DNA from: Cribrihabitans_A pelagius | Lineage (GTDB): Bacteria; Pseudomonadota; Alphaproteobacteria; Rhodobacterales; Rhodobacteraceae | Assembly (NCBI RefSeq): GCF_048820915.1 | Contig: NZ_JBMERR010000013.1 | Span: 62,001-126,000 of the forward strand | DNA length: 64,000 bases | Direction: 5' to 3' | Shown here: positions 17,553 to 26,516 of the stretch, in pieces | Layout: the number at the start of each line of letters is the position of its first letter | Position numbering within the stretch: position 1 is the stretch's first letter | Program-made: the position numbers and the translations under genes | Notes under the pieces: generated by a model | Told to the model about the DNA's origin: nothing | The model's input: only the letters and a program-made list of their open reading frames with translations | Databases searched by the model: none

Positions 17553-19142
17553 ATGACCGACCTCCACCCCGTACGCCGTGCGCTGCTTTCCGTTTCCGAC
17601 AAGACCGGCCTCATAGAGCTGGGCAAGGCGCTGGCCGCGCGCGGTGTCGAACTCTTGTCGACCGGCGGTTCCGCCAAGGCGCTACGCAAGGCGGGGCTCG
17701 AGGTGAAGGACGTCGCCGAAGTGACCGGCTTCCCCGAGATGATGGACGGCCGGGTGAAGACGCTGCACCCGATGGTGCATGGCGGTCTGCTGGCGCTGCG
17801 CGATAACGAAACCCACGTGGCCGCGATGAATGAGCATGGCATCGGCGCCATCGACCTGCTTGTGGTGAACCTCTACCCGTTCGAGGCGGCGCTGGCGCGC
17901 GGGGCCGCCTATGACGAGATGATCGAGAACATCGACATCGGCGGTCCGGCGATGATCCGCGCCGCGGCCAAGAACCATGCCTTCGTGAACGTGGTGACCG
18001 ACGTTCTGGACTACGAGGCGCTGCTGGCCGAGCTGGACCAGAACGAGGGCCAGACTTCCTATGGTTTCCGCCAGCGGCTGGCCCAGAACGCCTATGCCCG
18101 GACTGCCGCCTATGACGCTGCGGTCTCGAACTGGATGGCCTCGGCGCTGGAGGAGAAGACCCCGCGCCGCCGCGCCTTTGCGGGCGAGCTGAAGCAGAGC
18201 CTGCGCTATGGCGAGAACAGCCACCAGGAAGCGGCATTCTACACCGATGGCTCGGGCCGACCGGGGGTGGCCACCGCGCTGCAGCTGCAGGGCAAGGAGC
18301 TCAGCTACAACAACATCAACGACACCGACGCGGCCTATGAGCTGGTGGCGGAGTTCGATCCGGCTGAGTGCGCCGCCGTCGCCATCATCAAGCACGCCAA
18401 CCCCTGCGGCGTGGCCAAGGGCGCAACCCTGGCCGAGGCCTACCAGAAGGCGTTCGACTGCGACCGCACCTCCGCCTTTGGCGGCATCGTGGCGCTGAAC
18501 CAGCCGCTTGACGCGGAAACCGCCGCTAAGATCACCGAGATCTTCACCGAAGTCGTAATTGCACCTGGCGCGTCGGAAGAGGCCAAGGGCATTTTCGCCG
18601 CCAAGAAGAACCTGCGCCTGCTGTTAACCGATGGCCTGCCGGACCCGCGCCAGCCGATCACTGCCTACAAGCAAGTGGCCGGCGGCATGCTGGTGCAGGA
18701 CAAGGACGTGGGTCATGCCGGCATTGATGATCTCAAGGTGGTGACCGAAAAGGCGCCATCTGACGCCCAGATGCAGGACCTTCTGTTCGCCTGGAAGGTC
18801 GCCAAGCACGTAAAATCCAACGCCATCGTCTATGTGAAGGACAGTGCCACCGTTGGCGTCGGCGCGGGCCAGATGAGCCGGCTCGACAGCGCCAATGTGG
18901 CCGCGGCCAAGGCCGGCCGCATGGCGGCCGAGCTGGGCCTCAAGGAGAGCCTTGCCAAAGGCTGTGCGGTGGCGTCGGATGCCTTCTTCCCCTTCGCGGA
19001 CGGGCTGCTGGAAGCGGCCGCCGCGGGCGGCGCCTGCGTGATCCAGCCGGGCGGGTCGATGCGCGACGAGGAGGTGATCAAGGCGGCCAACGACGCAGGG
19101 CTGGCCATGGTTTTCACCGGCATGCGCCACTTCCGCCACTAG
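17553..19142 (+). CDS. purH: bifunctional AICAR formyltransferase / IMP cyclohydrolase
   Basis: A 529-aa protein, the standard length. The N-terminal MGS-like cyclohydrolase domain has ALLSVSDKTGLIELGKAL and STGGSAKALR. The C-terminal transformylase has the catalytic KHANPCGVAKG and SAFGGIVALN. It performs the last two steps of IMP synthesis. ATG 17553 is preferred over ATG 17523, which would add ten non-conserved residues overlapping the previous gene. lspA follows after 16 bases. Confidence 0.97.
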   Translation: MTDLHPVRRALLSVSDKTGLIELGKALAARGVELLSTGGSAKALRKAGLEVKDVAEVTGFPEMMDGRVKTLHPMVHGGLLALRDNETHVAAMNEHGIGAIDLLVVNLYPFEAALARGAAYDEMIENIDIGGPAMIRAAAKNHAFVNVVTDVLDYEALLAELDQNEGQTSYGFRQRLAQNAYARTAAYDAAVSNWMASALEEKTPRRRAFAGELKQSLRYGENSHQEAAFYTDGSGRPGVATALQLQGKELSYNNINDTDAAYELVAEFDPAECAAVAIIKHANPCGVAKGATLAEAYQKAFDCDRTSAFGGIVALNQPLDAETAAKITEIFTEVVIAPGASEEAKGIFAAKKNLRLLLTDGLPDPRQPITAYKQVAGGMLVQDKDVGHAGIDDLKVVTEKAPSDAQMQDLLFAWKVAKHVKSNAIVYVKDSATVGVGAGQMSRLDSANVAAAKAGRMAAELGLKESLAKGCAVASDAFFPFADGLLEAAAAGGACVIQPGGSMRDEEVIKAANDAGLAMVFTGMRHFRH

Positions 19143-19158
19143 GCAGGGCAGTTAACTC

Positions 19159-19641
19159 ATGGCAGCGCGTTTGATGGTCTGGAGTGCCCTGGCCGCCTTT
19201 GTGGCGGATCAGGCGAGCAAATATCTGGTGGTCCACGCGATGGGGCTGGACCGGCTCCATCGCATCGACGTGCTGCCGCCGCTTCTGAACTTCCGCTATG
19301 GCGAGAACACAGGCATCAACTTCGGCCTGTTCGGCGGCGGTGACGAGGCGGCACGCTGGATTCTGATCGTCCTGTCGATTGTGATCTGCGCGGTGCTTGC
19401 GGGCTGGATCATCCGCCGCCGCAAGTCCGCCCGCGGCTTGCAGATTGCCGCCGGTCTGGTGATCGGCGGCGCGCTCGGCAATGTGGCGGACCGGCTGCTT
19501 TACGGCTATGTGCTGGACTTCCTCAACATGTCCTGCTGCGGCATCGTGAATCCTTTTGTTTTCAACGTCGCCGACATCGCCATTTTTGCCGGCGCGGCGG
19601 GGCTGATCCTGTTTGACGGGCGCACTAAAAAGCCGGCGTGA
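19159..19641 (+). CDS. lspA: lipoprotein signal peptidase II
   Basis: A 160-aa membrane protein with four predicted transmembrane segments. The catalytic aspartates are Asp111 in GGALGNVADR and Asp139 in FNVADIAIF; NFRYGENTGINFGLF is also conserved. It cleaves prolipoprotein signal peptides ahead of the lipidated cysteine. It follows purH by 16 bases and precedes a predicted lipoprotein, which would be one of its substrates. Confidence 0.95.
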   Translation: MAARLMVWSALAAFVADQASKYLVVHAMGLDRLHRIDVLPPLLNFRYGENTGINFGLFGGGDEAARWILIVLSIVICAVLAGWIIRRRKSARGLQIAAGLVIGGALGNVADRLLYGYVLDFLNMSCCGIVNPFVFNVADIAIFAGAAGLILFDGRTKKPA

Positions 19642-19722
19642 CCTTCTCCGGCAAATACGGTAGAAGCGGTGCCGGGACAGGCCCGGGCTGAACGCCCGGC
19701 AGCAGGCAGGAGTGATGGGGCA

Positions 19723-20244
19723 ATGCGGATTCGGTTTGGTGTGATTGTTCTGGCCGGCGCCTTGGCGGCCTCGGGCTGCGCGCAAAAGGGGCTGCGCGAC
19801 CTGCGCAAGCCGGGCACCGGGCCGGATGAGTTCCTGATCCTGCCCGCCAAGCCGCTGGACGCGCCCGCAAGCTACAACAGCCTGCCGCCGCCGACACCGG
19901 GCGGCAGCAACATCACCGACCGCAACCCGCAGGCCGATGCGGTGGCTGCGTTGGGCGGCAACCCGTCCGCGATGGTGCCCGCCAGCAGTGCTCCGGCGCG
20001 CGACGGCGCCCTGGTCACCGCGGCCAGCCGCTATGGCGTGCAGCCCGCCGTGCGCGAGACCCTCGCCAGCGAGGACGCGGAGTTCCGCAAGCGCAACCGC
20101 GTGCTCACCCGGCTGAAGCTGTTCCCGGTCGACCGTTACGAGCAGCTCTACCGCCGCCAGTCGCTGGACGCCCAGGCCGAGACCGAGCGCTTCCGCCGCG
20201 CCGGCATCGAGACCCCGGCCGCGCCGCCGCCCGGCAGCGACTGA
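19723..20244 (+). CDS. DUF3035 lipoprotein
   Basis: A 173-aa protein. The signal sequence ends in the lipobox LAASGC, so Cys is at about position 19. Then come GPDEFLILPAKPLDAP and a disordered proline/serine-rich centre, which match DUF3035 proteins conserved in alphaproteobacteria downstream of lspA. The function is unknown; an outer-membrane or periplasmic anchor role is likely. ATG 19723 follows CAGGAG and places the lipobox correctly. A terminator follows at 20334. Confidence 0.85.
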   Translation: MRIRFGVIVLAGALAASGCAQKGLRDLRKPGTGPDEFLILPAKPLDAPASYNSLPPPTPGGSNITDRNPQADAVAALGGNPSAMVPASSAPARDGALVTAASRYGVQPAVRETLASEDAEFRKRNRVLTRLKLFPVDRYEQLYRRQSLDAQAETERFRRAGIETPAAPPPGSD

Positions 20245-20333
20245 GCTTCACATCTGCGCCAGCCCGGCTTGTGCAGCGTGATCCGCAGGTTAGGTTGACG
20301 CCAAACCGTTTCCGCCCTCCGGCCCGTCCCCGG

Positions 20334-20358
20334 CCCGCCGGACGGCGGGTTTTGTTTT
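20334..20358 (+). terminator. terminator after the lspA-DUF3035 genes
   Basis: A six-base perfect GC stem (20334-20339 with 20344-20349) is followed by TTTTGTTTT. It closes the purH-lspA-lipoprotein transcript about 90 bases after the last stop codon and precedes the protease operon. Confidence 0.75.
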
Positions 20359-20401
20359 CCGCCCCGGCCAGGCCGCGGGCAAAAAGACTGGAGGATGCCG
20401 C

Positions 20402-21790
20402 ATGATCCGCAGGATCACCTTGGCTGCCGCGATGCTGGCCGCCGTCCTCGCCACCCCCTTCGCTGCCAGCCTGGCCACCGCGGCCCGGGCCGCGGAGGCT
20501 GCTGAGGCTTCGGCCGGGCCGGAGGTCACGGATTTCTTCCTGGACAATGGCATGCAGGTGGTGGTGATCGAGGATCACCGCGTACCGGTGGTGCAGCATA
20601 TGGTCTGGTACCGCGCCGGTGCCGCCGATGAGCCGCCGGGCCAGTCCGGCGTTGCACATTATCTGGAGCATCTGCTGTTTAAGGGCACGGAAAAGCTCGC
20701 CCCGGGCGAACTGTCTGCAACGGTGCGTGCCAATGGCGGCCAGGACAACGCCTTCACCAGCTACGATTACACCGCCTATTTCCAGCGCGTCGCCGCCGAC
20801 CGGCTGGAGCTGATGATGCAGATGGAAAGCGACCGCATGGTCAACCTCCAGCTGGGCGAGGAGGATATCGCGACCGAGCGCCAGGTGATCCTGGAGGAGC
20901 GCAACCAGCGCACCGACAACGACCCCGCCGCGCTGTTCCGCGAGCAGCTGAGGGCGGTGCAGTACCACAACCACCGCTACGGCCAGCCGGTGATCGGCTG
21001 GCGCCACGAAATGGAAGCGCTGGATATGGAGGACGCGCTGTCCTTCTACGGCACCTATTATGCGCCCAACAACGCGATCCTGGTGGTTGCGGGTGACGTG
21101 CAGCCGGAAGAGGTGCGCGCGCTGGCGGAAAATTACTACGGCAGCATCCCCGCCAACCCGGACCTGCCCGAACGCTTCCGCAGCCAGGAGCCGCCGCAGA
21201 CTGCGGCGCGGCGGATGACCTTCAAGGACCCGCGCGTCGCACAGCCTTATGTGCAGCGCTCCTACCTTGCGCCCGAACGCGACAGCGGCGCGCAGGAGAA
21301 GGCGGCGGCGCTATACCTGCTGGCCGAGCTTCTGGGCGGCGGCAATACTTCTTACCTCGCCAATGCGCTGCAATTCGACCAGCAGACCGCGGTCTACACC
21401 GGCGCCTTCTATTCCAGCGTGTCGCTGGACGCCACCACCTTCACCTTCCTGGTGGTGCCCGCCGAAGGCGTGGAGATGGCGGAGGCCGAGGCGGCGCTGG
21501 ATGCCGCCCTGGCCCGCTTCCTGGAGGGCGGCGTGGATTTGGCCCAGCTCGACCGGATCAAGCTGCAGCTGCGCGCTTCCGAGATCTACGACCGCGACAA
21601 TGTGAACGGTATCGCCAACCGCTATGGCCAGGCGCTGACCTCCGGCCTCACGGTGGAGGATGTGCAGGCCTGGCCGCAGACCCTGCAATCCGTGACCGCG
21701 GACGAAATCATCGCCGCCGCCCGCGAGGTGCTGCGCCCCGAGGTTTCGGTCACGGGCTGGATGATGCGCAGCGAGGAGGTGACCCAATGA
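20402..21790 (+). CDS. M16 family zinc metalloprotease (catalytic member)
   Basis: A 462-aa protein with a signal peptide of about 30 residues. The inverted zinc motif HYLEH is complete (His86, Glu89, His90), followed by the distal glutamate region ERQVILEERNQR. Members are periplasmic peptidases related to PqqL and mitochondrial processing peptidase. The stop codon overlaps the start of a second M16 gene by four bases, so the two are translationally coupled and likely form a heterodimer. Confidence 0.93.
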   Translation: MIRRITLAAAMLAAVLATPFAASLATAARAAEAAEASAGPEVTDFFLDNGMQVVVIEDHRVPVVQHMVWYRAGAADEPPGQSGVAHYLEHLLFKGTEKLAPGELSATVRANGGQDNAFTSYDYTAYFQRVAADRLELMMQMESDRMVNLQLGEEDIATERQVILEERNQRTDNDPAALFREQLRAVQYHNHRYGQPVIGWRHEMEALDMEDALSFYGTYYAPNNAILVVAGDVQPEEVRALAENYYGSIPANPDLPERFRSQEPPQTAARRMTFKDPRVAQPYVQRSYLAPERDSGAQEKAAALYLLAELLGGGNTSYLANALQFDQQTAVYTGAFYSSVSLDATTFTFLVVPAEGVEMAEAEAALDAALARFLEGGVDLAQLDRIKLQLRASEIYDRDNVNGIANRYGQALTSGLTVEDVQAWPQTLQSVTADEIIAAAREVLRPEVSVTGWMMRSEEVTQ

Positions 21791-23115
21791 CCCTGCTGAA
21801 CCCGCTGAAATTTATCGCTGCGGCGCTGGCCGCCTGTTTCCTCGCGCTGCCCGCCTGGGCCGAGATCGAGATCGAGGAAGTGACCTCTCCCGGCGGCATC
21901 ACCGCATGGCTGGTGGAGGATCACTCGATCCCCTTCACCGCGCTGGAAGTCCGTTTCCGCGGCGGCACGTCGCTCGATGCGCCGGACAAGCAGGGCGCAG
22001 TCTACCTGATGACCGCGCTGCTGGAAGAGGGTGCGGGCAGCCTGCGCGCGCAGGACTACGCCCGCGCGGTGGAATCGCTGGCGGCGGGTTTTGCCTTTGA
22101 TGCCGACAAGGACATGGTCTCGGTCTCCGCCCGCTTTCTCAGCGAAAACCGGGACGAAGCGGTGCAGCTCCTGCGCCAGACCCTGTTCGAGCCGCGCTTT
22201 GACCAGGACGCGCTGGACCGGGTGCGGGCGCAGATCCTTGCGGGCCTGCGTTCGGACGCCAAGGATCCCAACCACATCGCCGGCCAGGCCTTCAACCGGC
22301 TTGCCTATGGCGACCACCCCTATGCCCGAGATGGCAAGGGCACGGTGGAGAGCGTCTCGAAGCTTGACCGGCAGGATGTCTTTGCCGCCCATGACGCGGT
22401 CTTTGCCCGCGACCGGCTATATGTCAGCGCAGTGGGCGACATCACCGCCGGGGAGCTCGGCACGCTGCTCGACGATCTGCTGACCGGGCTGCCCGAGGAA
22501 GGCGCGCCGATTCCGGCGCCCGCCGAGGTTACCATTCCCGGCGGTGTCACCGTGGTGGATTTCGACACGCCCCAGTCGGTTGCGGTCTTCGGCCAGGAGG
22601 GGATCGAGCGTGAGCACCCGGATTTCTTCACCGCTTACGTGATGAACCAGATCCTCGGCGGCGGCTCCTTCGACAGCCGCCTGATGAGCGAGGTGCGCGA
22701 GAAGCGCGGGCTCACTTACGGTGTCTATACCTACCTGCTGCCGCGCGATCTGGCGGCGGTCTACATGGGCTCGGTTGCCTCCGATAACACCAAGATGGCC
22801 GAGGCGGTGGAGGTGATCCGGCAGGAATGGCGGCGCATGGCGGAGGAGGGCGTCACCGGCAAGGAGCTGCTGGATGCCAAGACCTATCTGACCGGCGCCT
22901 ATCCCCTGCGTTTCGACGGCAACGGCCGCATCGCCTCAATCCTGGCGGGGATGCAGATGGACGGCCTGCCGATTGACTATGTGGAGACCCGCAACGGCAA
23001 GGTCGAGGCGGTGACGCTGGAGGATGTGAACAGCTTCGCCGCCCGTTTCCTGCAGCCCGACGGGCTGCAATTCGTGGTGACGGGCCGCCCGGAGGGGCTG
23101 GCGGCCGGCAATTGA
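21787..23115 (+). CDS. M16 family peptidase-like protein lacking the zinc motif
   Basis: A 442-aa protein with a signal peptide (LAACFLALPAWA). At the position of HxxEH it has YLMTALLEEG, so zinc binding and catalysis are lost. Near the C-terminus it keeps the arginine and tyrosine of the substrate-binding pair (YPLRFDGNGR, LPIDYVET). It is the expected non-catalytic partner of the preceding gene. The start ATG overlaps the upstream TGA. Confidence 0.92.
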   Translation: MTLLNPLKFIAAALAACFLALPAWAEIEIEEVTSPGGITAWLVEDHSIPFTALEVRFRGGTSLDAPDKQGAVYLMTALLEEGAGSLRAQDYARAVESLAAGFAFDADKDMVSVSARFLSENRDEAVQLLRQTLFEPRFDQDALDRVRAQILAGLRSDAKDPNHIAGQAFNRLAYGDHPYARDGKGTVESVSKLDRQDVFAAHDAVFARDRLYVSAVGDITAGELGTLLDDLLTGLPEEGAPIPAPAEVTIPGGVTVVDFDTPQSVAVFGQEGIEREHPDFFTAYVMNQILGGGSFDSRLMSEVREKRGLTYGVYTYLLPRDLAAVYMGSVASDNTKMAEAVEVIRQEWRRMAEEGVTGKELLDAKTYLTGAYPLRFDGNGRIASILAGMQMDGLPIDYVETRNGKVEAVTLEDVNSFAARFLQPDGLQFVVTGRPEGLAAGN

Positions 23116-23351
23116 CCGGGCCGCCGCTGGCGGCGGCGCCTGCCAGGCCGGGCGCTGCTGCCCGCCGCTGCGGCCTGCGCTTTCCCTTTCAATCTGACGC
23201 GAAGTGATGTATGGGCGGGCCTGTCTGAGACGATGTGCCCGGGGCCCTGGCACGCGAAAGAAAGATAGATAGGGCCGGCGGCAATGGGGCCGCCATATGC
23301 AAACGGGAGACCCGGGATCCGCCCGGGAGCGCTCCCACTTAGGATGCTGAA
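23116..23351 (+). promoter_or_regulatory. pnp promoter and leader with palindromes
   Basis: A 236-base gap before pnp. Close to the start codon lies a 12-base perfect palindrome (23325-23336, GGGAGCGCTCCC), preceded by two CCCGGG hexamers at 23311-23316 and 23322-23327 that could pair with each other. Enterobacterial pnp is autoregulated through a structured leader cut by RNase III; a similar role here is an inference from position. No gene is visible in the gap. Confidence 0.45.
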
Positions 23352-25493
23352 ATGTTCAACGTTACGAAGAAATCAATGCAGTGGGGCGAAGAAACGCTCA
23401 CGCTGGAGACCGGCAAGGTCGCCCGTCAGGCGGACGGCTCCGTCATCGCCACCCTCGGCGAAACCTCGGTGATGGCCAACGTCACCTTCGCGAGGGAGCA
23501 AAAGCCCGGGCAGGACTTCTTCCCCCTGACCGTGCACTACCAGGAAAAATACTATGCTGCGGGCAAGGTGCCCGGCGGCTTCTTCAAGCGTGAAGCGCGC
23601 CCGACCGAAAAAGAAACCCTGACCGCGCGCCTGATCGACCGTCCGATCCGCCCGCTGTTCGTCCCCGGCTTCAAGAACGAAGTGCTGGTGATGTGCACGG
23701 TGCTGAGCCATGACCTGGTCAACGACCCCGACATGGTTGCGATGATCGCCGCTTCGGCAGCGCTGACGCTCTCCGGCGCGCCCTTCATGGGCCCGATTGC
23801 CGGTGCGCGCGTCGGCTATGAAGGCGGCGAATACGTGCTGAACCCGACCGTCGACGACATGCAGGACCTGCGCCTCAACCCCGAGCAGCGTCTGGACCTG
23901 GTCGTGGCCGGCACCAAGAACGCCGTGATGATGGTCGAATCGGAAGCTTACGAGCTGTCCGAGGCGGAAATGCTCGGTGCCGTGAAATTTGCGCATGAGC
24001 AGATCCAGCCGGTGATCGACCTGATCATCTCGCTGGCCGAAGAAGCCGCCAAAGAGCCCTTCGACTTCACCCCGCCGGATTATTCCGCGCTGTACGAGGC
24101 CGTGAAGGCCGCCGGTGAAACCGACATGCGCGCCGCCTTCGCGATCACCGACAAGCAGGAGCGCACCGCCGCTGTTGCCTTCGCCCGCGAAACCATCAAG
24201 AACGCGCTCACCGAAGAGCAGCTGGAAGATGCGAACCTCGGCTCCGCCCTGAAGAAGCTCGAAGCCAGCATCCTGCGCGGCGACGTGGTCAAGGGCGGCA
24301 AGCGGATCGACGGCCGCGACACCGCCACCGTGCGCCCGATCGTGGCCGAAACCGGCCTTCTGCCGCGCACCCACGGCTCGGCACTGTTCACCCGCGGCGA
24401 GACCCAGGGCCTGGTCGTGACCACGCTGGGCACCGGCGATGACGAGCAGTTCATCGATGCGCTGCACGGCAACTTCAAGTCCAACTTCCTGCTGCATTAC
24501 AACTTCCCGCCCTATTCGGTTGGCGAAGTGGGCCGCGTGGGCCCTCCGGGCCGCCGCGAGATCGGCCACGGCAAGCTGGCCTGGCGCGCGCTGCAGGCGG
24601 TGCTGCCGGCCCCGACCGACTTCCCTTACACCATCCGTCTGGTCTCCGAGATCACCGAATCGAACGGCTCCTCCTCGATGGCGTCGGTCTGCGGCGGCTC
24701 GCTGTCGATGATGGATGCGGGCGTGCCGCTGAAGGCGCCGGTTGCCGGCGTTGCGATGGGCCTGATCCTGGAAGATGACGGCTCCTACGCGGTGCTGACC
24801 GACATCCTGGGCGACGAGGACCACCTCGGCGACATGGACTTCAAGGTTGCGGGCACCGAAAACGGCATCACCTCGCTGCAGATGGACATCAAGGTCGCGG
24901 GCATCACCCCCGAGATCATGGAGAAAGCCCTGGCCCAGGCCAAGGACGGCCGGATGCACATCCTGGCCGAGATGGGCAAGGCGCTGTCCGAAACCGCCGA
25001 GTTCTCGGTGCACGCCCCGCGCATCGAAACCATGCAGATCCCGACCGACAAGATCCGTGAAGTGATCGGCTCGGGCGGCAAGGTGATCCGCGAGATCGTA
25101 GAAACCTCCGGCGCCAAGGTCGACATCAACGACGATGGCGTGATCAAGATCGCCTCCTCCGACGGCGAAGCCATCAAGCGCGCCTACGAGATGATCCACT
25201 CGATCGTCGCAGAACCGGAAGAGGGCCAAGTCTACACCGGCAAGGTCGTGAAGATCGTCGATTTCGGCGCCTTCGTGAACTTCTTCGGCAAGCGCGACGG
25301 CCTGGTGCACGTCTCCCAGATCGAGAACCGCCGCCTGAACCATCCTTCCGACGTGCTGAAGGAAGGCCAGGAAGTGAAGGTCAAGCTGCTCGGCTTCGAC
25401 GACCGCGGCAAGGTCCGCCTGTCGATGAAAGTCGTGGATCAGGAGACCGGCGAAGAGATCGCCGCCGAGAAGAAGGAGCAGGCAGAGGGCTGA
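23352..25493 (+). CDS. pnp: polyribonucleotide nucleotidyltransferase (PNPase)
   Basis: A 713-aa protein with both RNase PH cores. The second carries GRVGPPGRREIGHGKLA and SNGSSSMASVCGGSL. A KH domain (KIREVIGSGGKVIREI) and an S1 domain (YTGKVVKIVDFGAFVNF) follow at about 555-700. It degrades RNA phosphorolytically in the degradosome. It has its own promoter region here and is not preceded by rpsO as in many bacteria. A strong terminator follows 25 bases after the stop. Confidence 0.97.
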   Translation: MFNVTKKSMQWGEETLTLETGKVARQADGSVIATLGETSVMANVTFAREQKPGQDFFPLTVHYQEKYYAAGKVPGGFFKREARPTEKETLTARLIDRPIRPLFVPGFKNEVLVMCTVLSHDLVNDPDMVAMIAASAALTLSGAPFMGPIAGARVGYEGGEYVLNPTVDDMQDLRLNPEQRLDLVVAGTKNAVMMVESEAYELSEAEMLGAVKFAHEQIQPVIDLIISLAEEAAKEPFDFTPPDYSALYEAVKAAGETDMRAAFAITDKQERTAAVAFARETIKNALTEEQLEDANLGSALKKLEASILRGDVVKGGKRIDGRDTATVRPIVAETGLLPRTHGSALFTRGETQGLVVTTLGTGDDEQFIDALHGNFKSNFLLHYNFPPYSVGEVGRVGPPGRREIGHGKLAWRALQAVLPAPTDFPYTIRLVSEITESNGSSSMASVCGGSLSMMDAGVPLKAPVAGVAMGLILEDDGSYAVLTDILGDEDHLGDMDFKVAGTENGITSLQMDIKVAGITPEIMEKALAQAKDGRMHILAEMGKALSETAEFSVHAPRIETMQIPTDKIREVIGSGGKVIREIVETSGAKVDINDDGVIKIASSDGEAIKRAYEMIHSIVAEPEEGQVYTGKVVKIVDFGAFVNFFGKRDGLVHVSQIENRRLNHPSDVLKEGQEVKVKLLGFDDRGKVRLSMKVVDQETGEEIAAEKKEQAEG

Positions 25494-25518
25494 GCCCCGC
25501 CTGACCGCACATGGACAG

Positions 25519-25552
25519 CCCGGGGCGCGCGCAATTCGCGCCCCGGGTTCTT
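25519..25552 (+). terminator. terminator after pnp
   Basis: An 11-base perfect stem (25519-25529 with 25537-25547) with a seven-base loop, followed by TTCTTC. The T-run is weak but stem strength and position directly after pnp support termination. Confidence 0.75.
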
Positions 25553-25584
25553 CAATTTCTGCCGGACCGTTTCTGGAGCCTTTA

Positions 25585-26451
25585 ATGACGCCCCCTGTCA
25601 CGATCATTACGGTGACCTACAATTCAGCCGCCGTTGCAGGGAATCTTCTGCGCTCGATCCCCTCCGGGATGCCCTGCATCCTTGTCGACAACGCCTCGGC
25701 AGACGCGGAGTCCATGCGGGCGTTGGCGCAAGAGCATGGCGCCGAATTCATTGCAAACGCGGAAAACGCCGGGTTCGGGCCGGCCTGCAACCAGGGCGCA
25801 GCGCGGGCGGATACCGAATTCCTGTTCTTCGTGAATCCCGACGCGGAGCTGTTCGAGGATACCATCGCTCGGCTGCTCGCCGCCGCCGAAGCCCATCCGG
25901 ACGCATCGGCCTTCAACACCCGGGTGCTCAAGGGGGACGGCTCGCTGTTCTTCAAGCGCCGGAGCAAGCTGATTCCCAGATCGCTCTGGCTCGGCCGCGA
26001 GGCCGCGCAGCGGGATGCCGAGGTGCCGGTGCTGTCGGGCGGCGCGATGATGGTGCGCCGCGATGCCTTCAGGCAGGTAGGCGGTTTCGACCCCCGCATC
26101 TTTCTGTTTCACGAGGACGACGATCTCAGCCTGCGCCTGAAGCAGCACTGCGGCCCGCTGCGCTATGTGCATGGTGCGCGGGTGCGCCATCTGCTTGGGC
26201 ATTCGACCGAGCGCTCGGCCCGGACTGCCGCGCTCAAGGCCTGGTACATGGGCCAGTCCCGCGTCTACGCCGCCCGCAAGCACGGCCAGCGCTTCGGGTT
26301 CCTGCGCGCGCTTGCCGAAGCCGTTCTGCAACTGATTTCGCCGCTCAACCTCTTCTCGGCGCGCAAGCGGGCGAAGGCCTGGTACTACCTGCGCGCGGTG
26401 CTCAGCAGCCCGGGCCGGCAGACCGCCGACCGCCCGCCGCCCTGGAGCTGA
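25585..26451 (+). CDS. family 2 glycosyltransferase
   Basis: A 288-aa protein with GT-A features: TIITVTYNSAAV at the N-terminus, ILVDNASAD, NAENAGFGPACNQGA, the DXD-like FFVNPDAELF, and GGFDPRIFLFHEDDDLSLR. This pattern fits rhamnosyltransferase-like enzymes of surface polysaccharide synthesis. It is followed by a RgpF-family gene on the same strand, so both probably build one glycan. No wider polysaccharide cluster is seen around the pair. Confidence 0.9.
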   Translation: MTPPVTIITVTYNSAAVAGNLLRSIPSGMPCILVDNASADAESMRALAQEHGAEFIANAENAGFGPACNQGAARADTEFLFFVNPDAELFEDTIARLLAAAEAHPDASAFNTRVLKGDGSLFFKRRSKLIPRSLWLGREAAQRDAEVPVLSGGAMMVRRDAFRQVGGFDPRIFLFHEDDDLSLRLKQHCGPLRYVHGARVRHLLGHSTERSARTAALKAWYMGQSRVYAARKHGQRFGFLRALAEAVLQLISPLNLFSARKRAKAWYYLRAVLSSPGRQTADRPPPWS

Positions 26452-26516
26452 AAGCCGTTCGCTTGTCAGCGTGCGAAGATCCGGTACGCCATGGAAAGAC
26501 GATCAGAGGCCCGAAA

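Noticed and set aside
23373..25607. A minus-strand open frame of 744 codons opposite pnp
   Set aside because: pnp is unmistakable on the plus strand and the antisense product has no recognisable fold.
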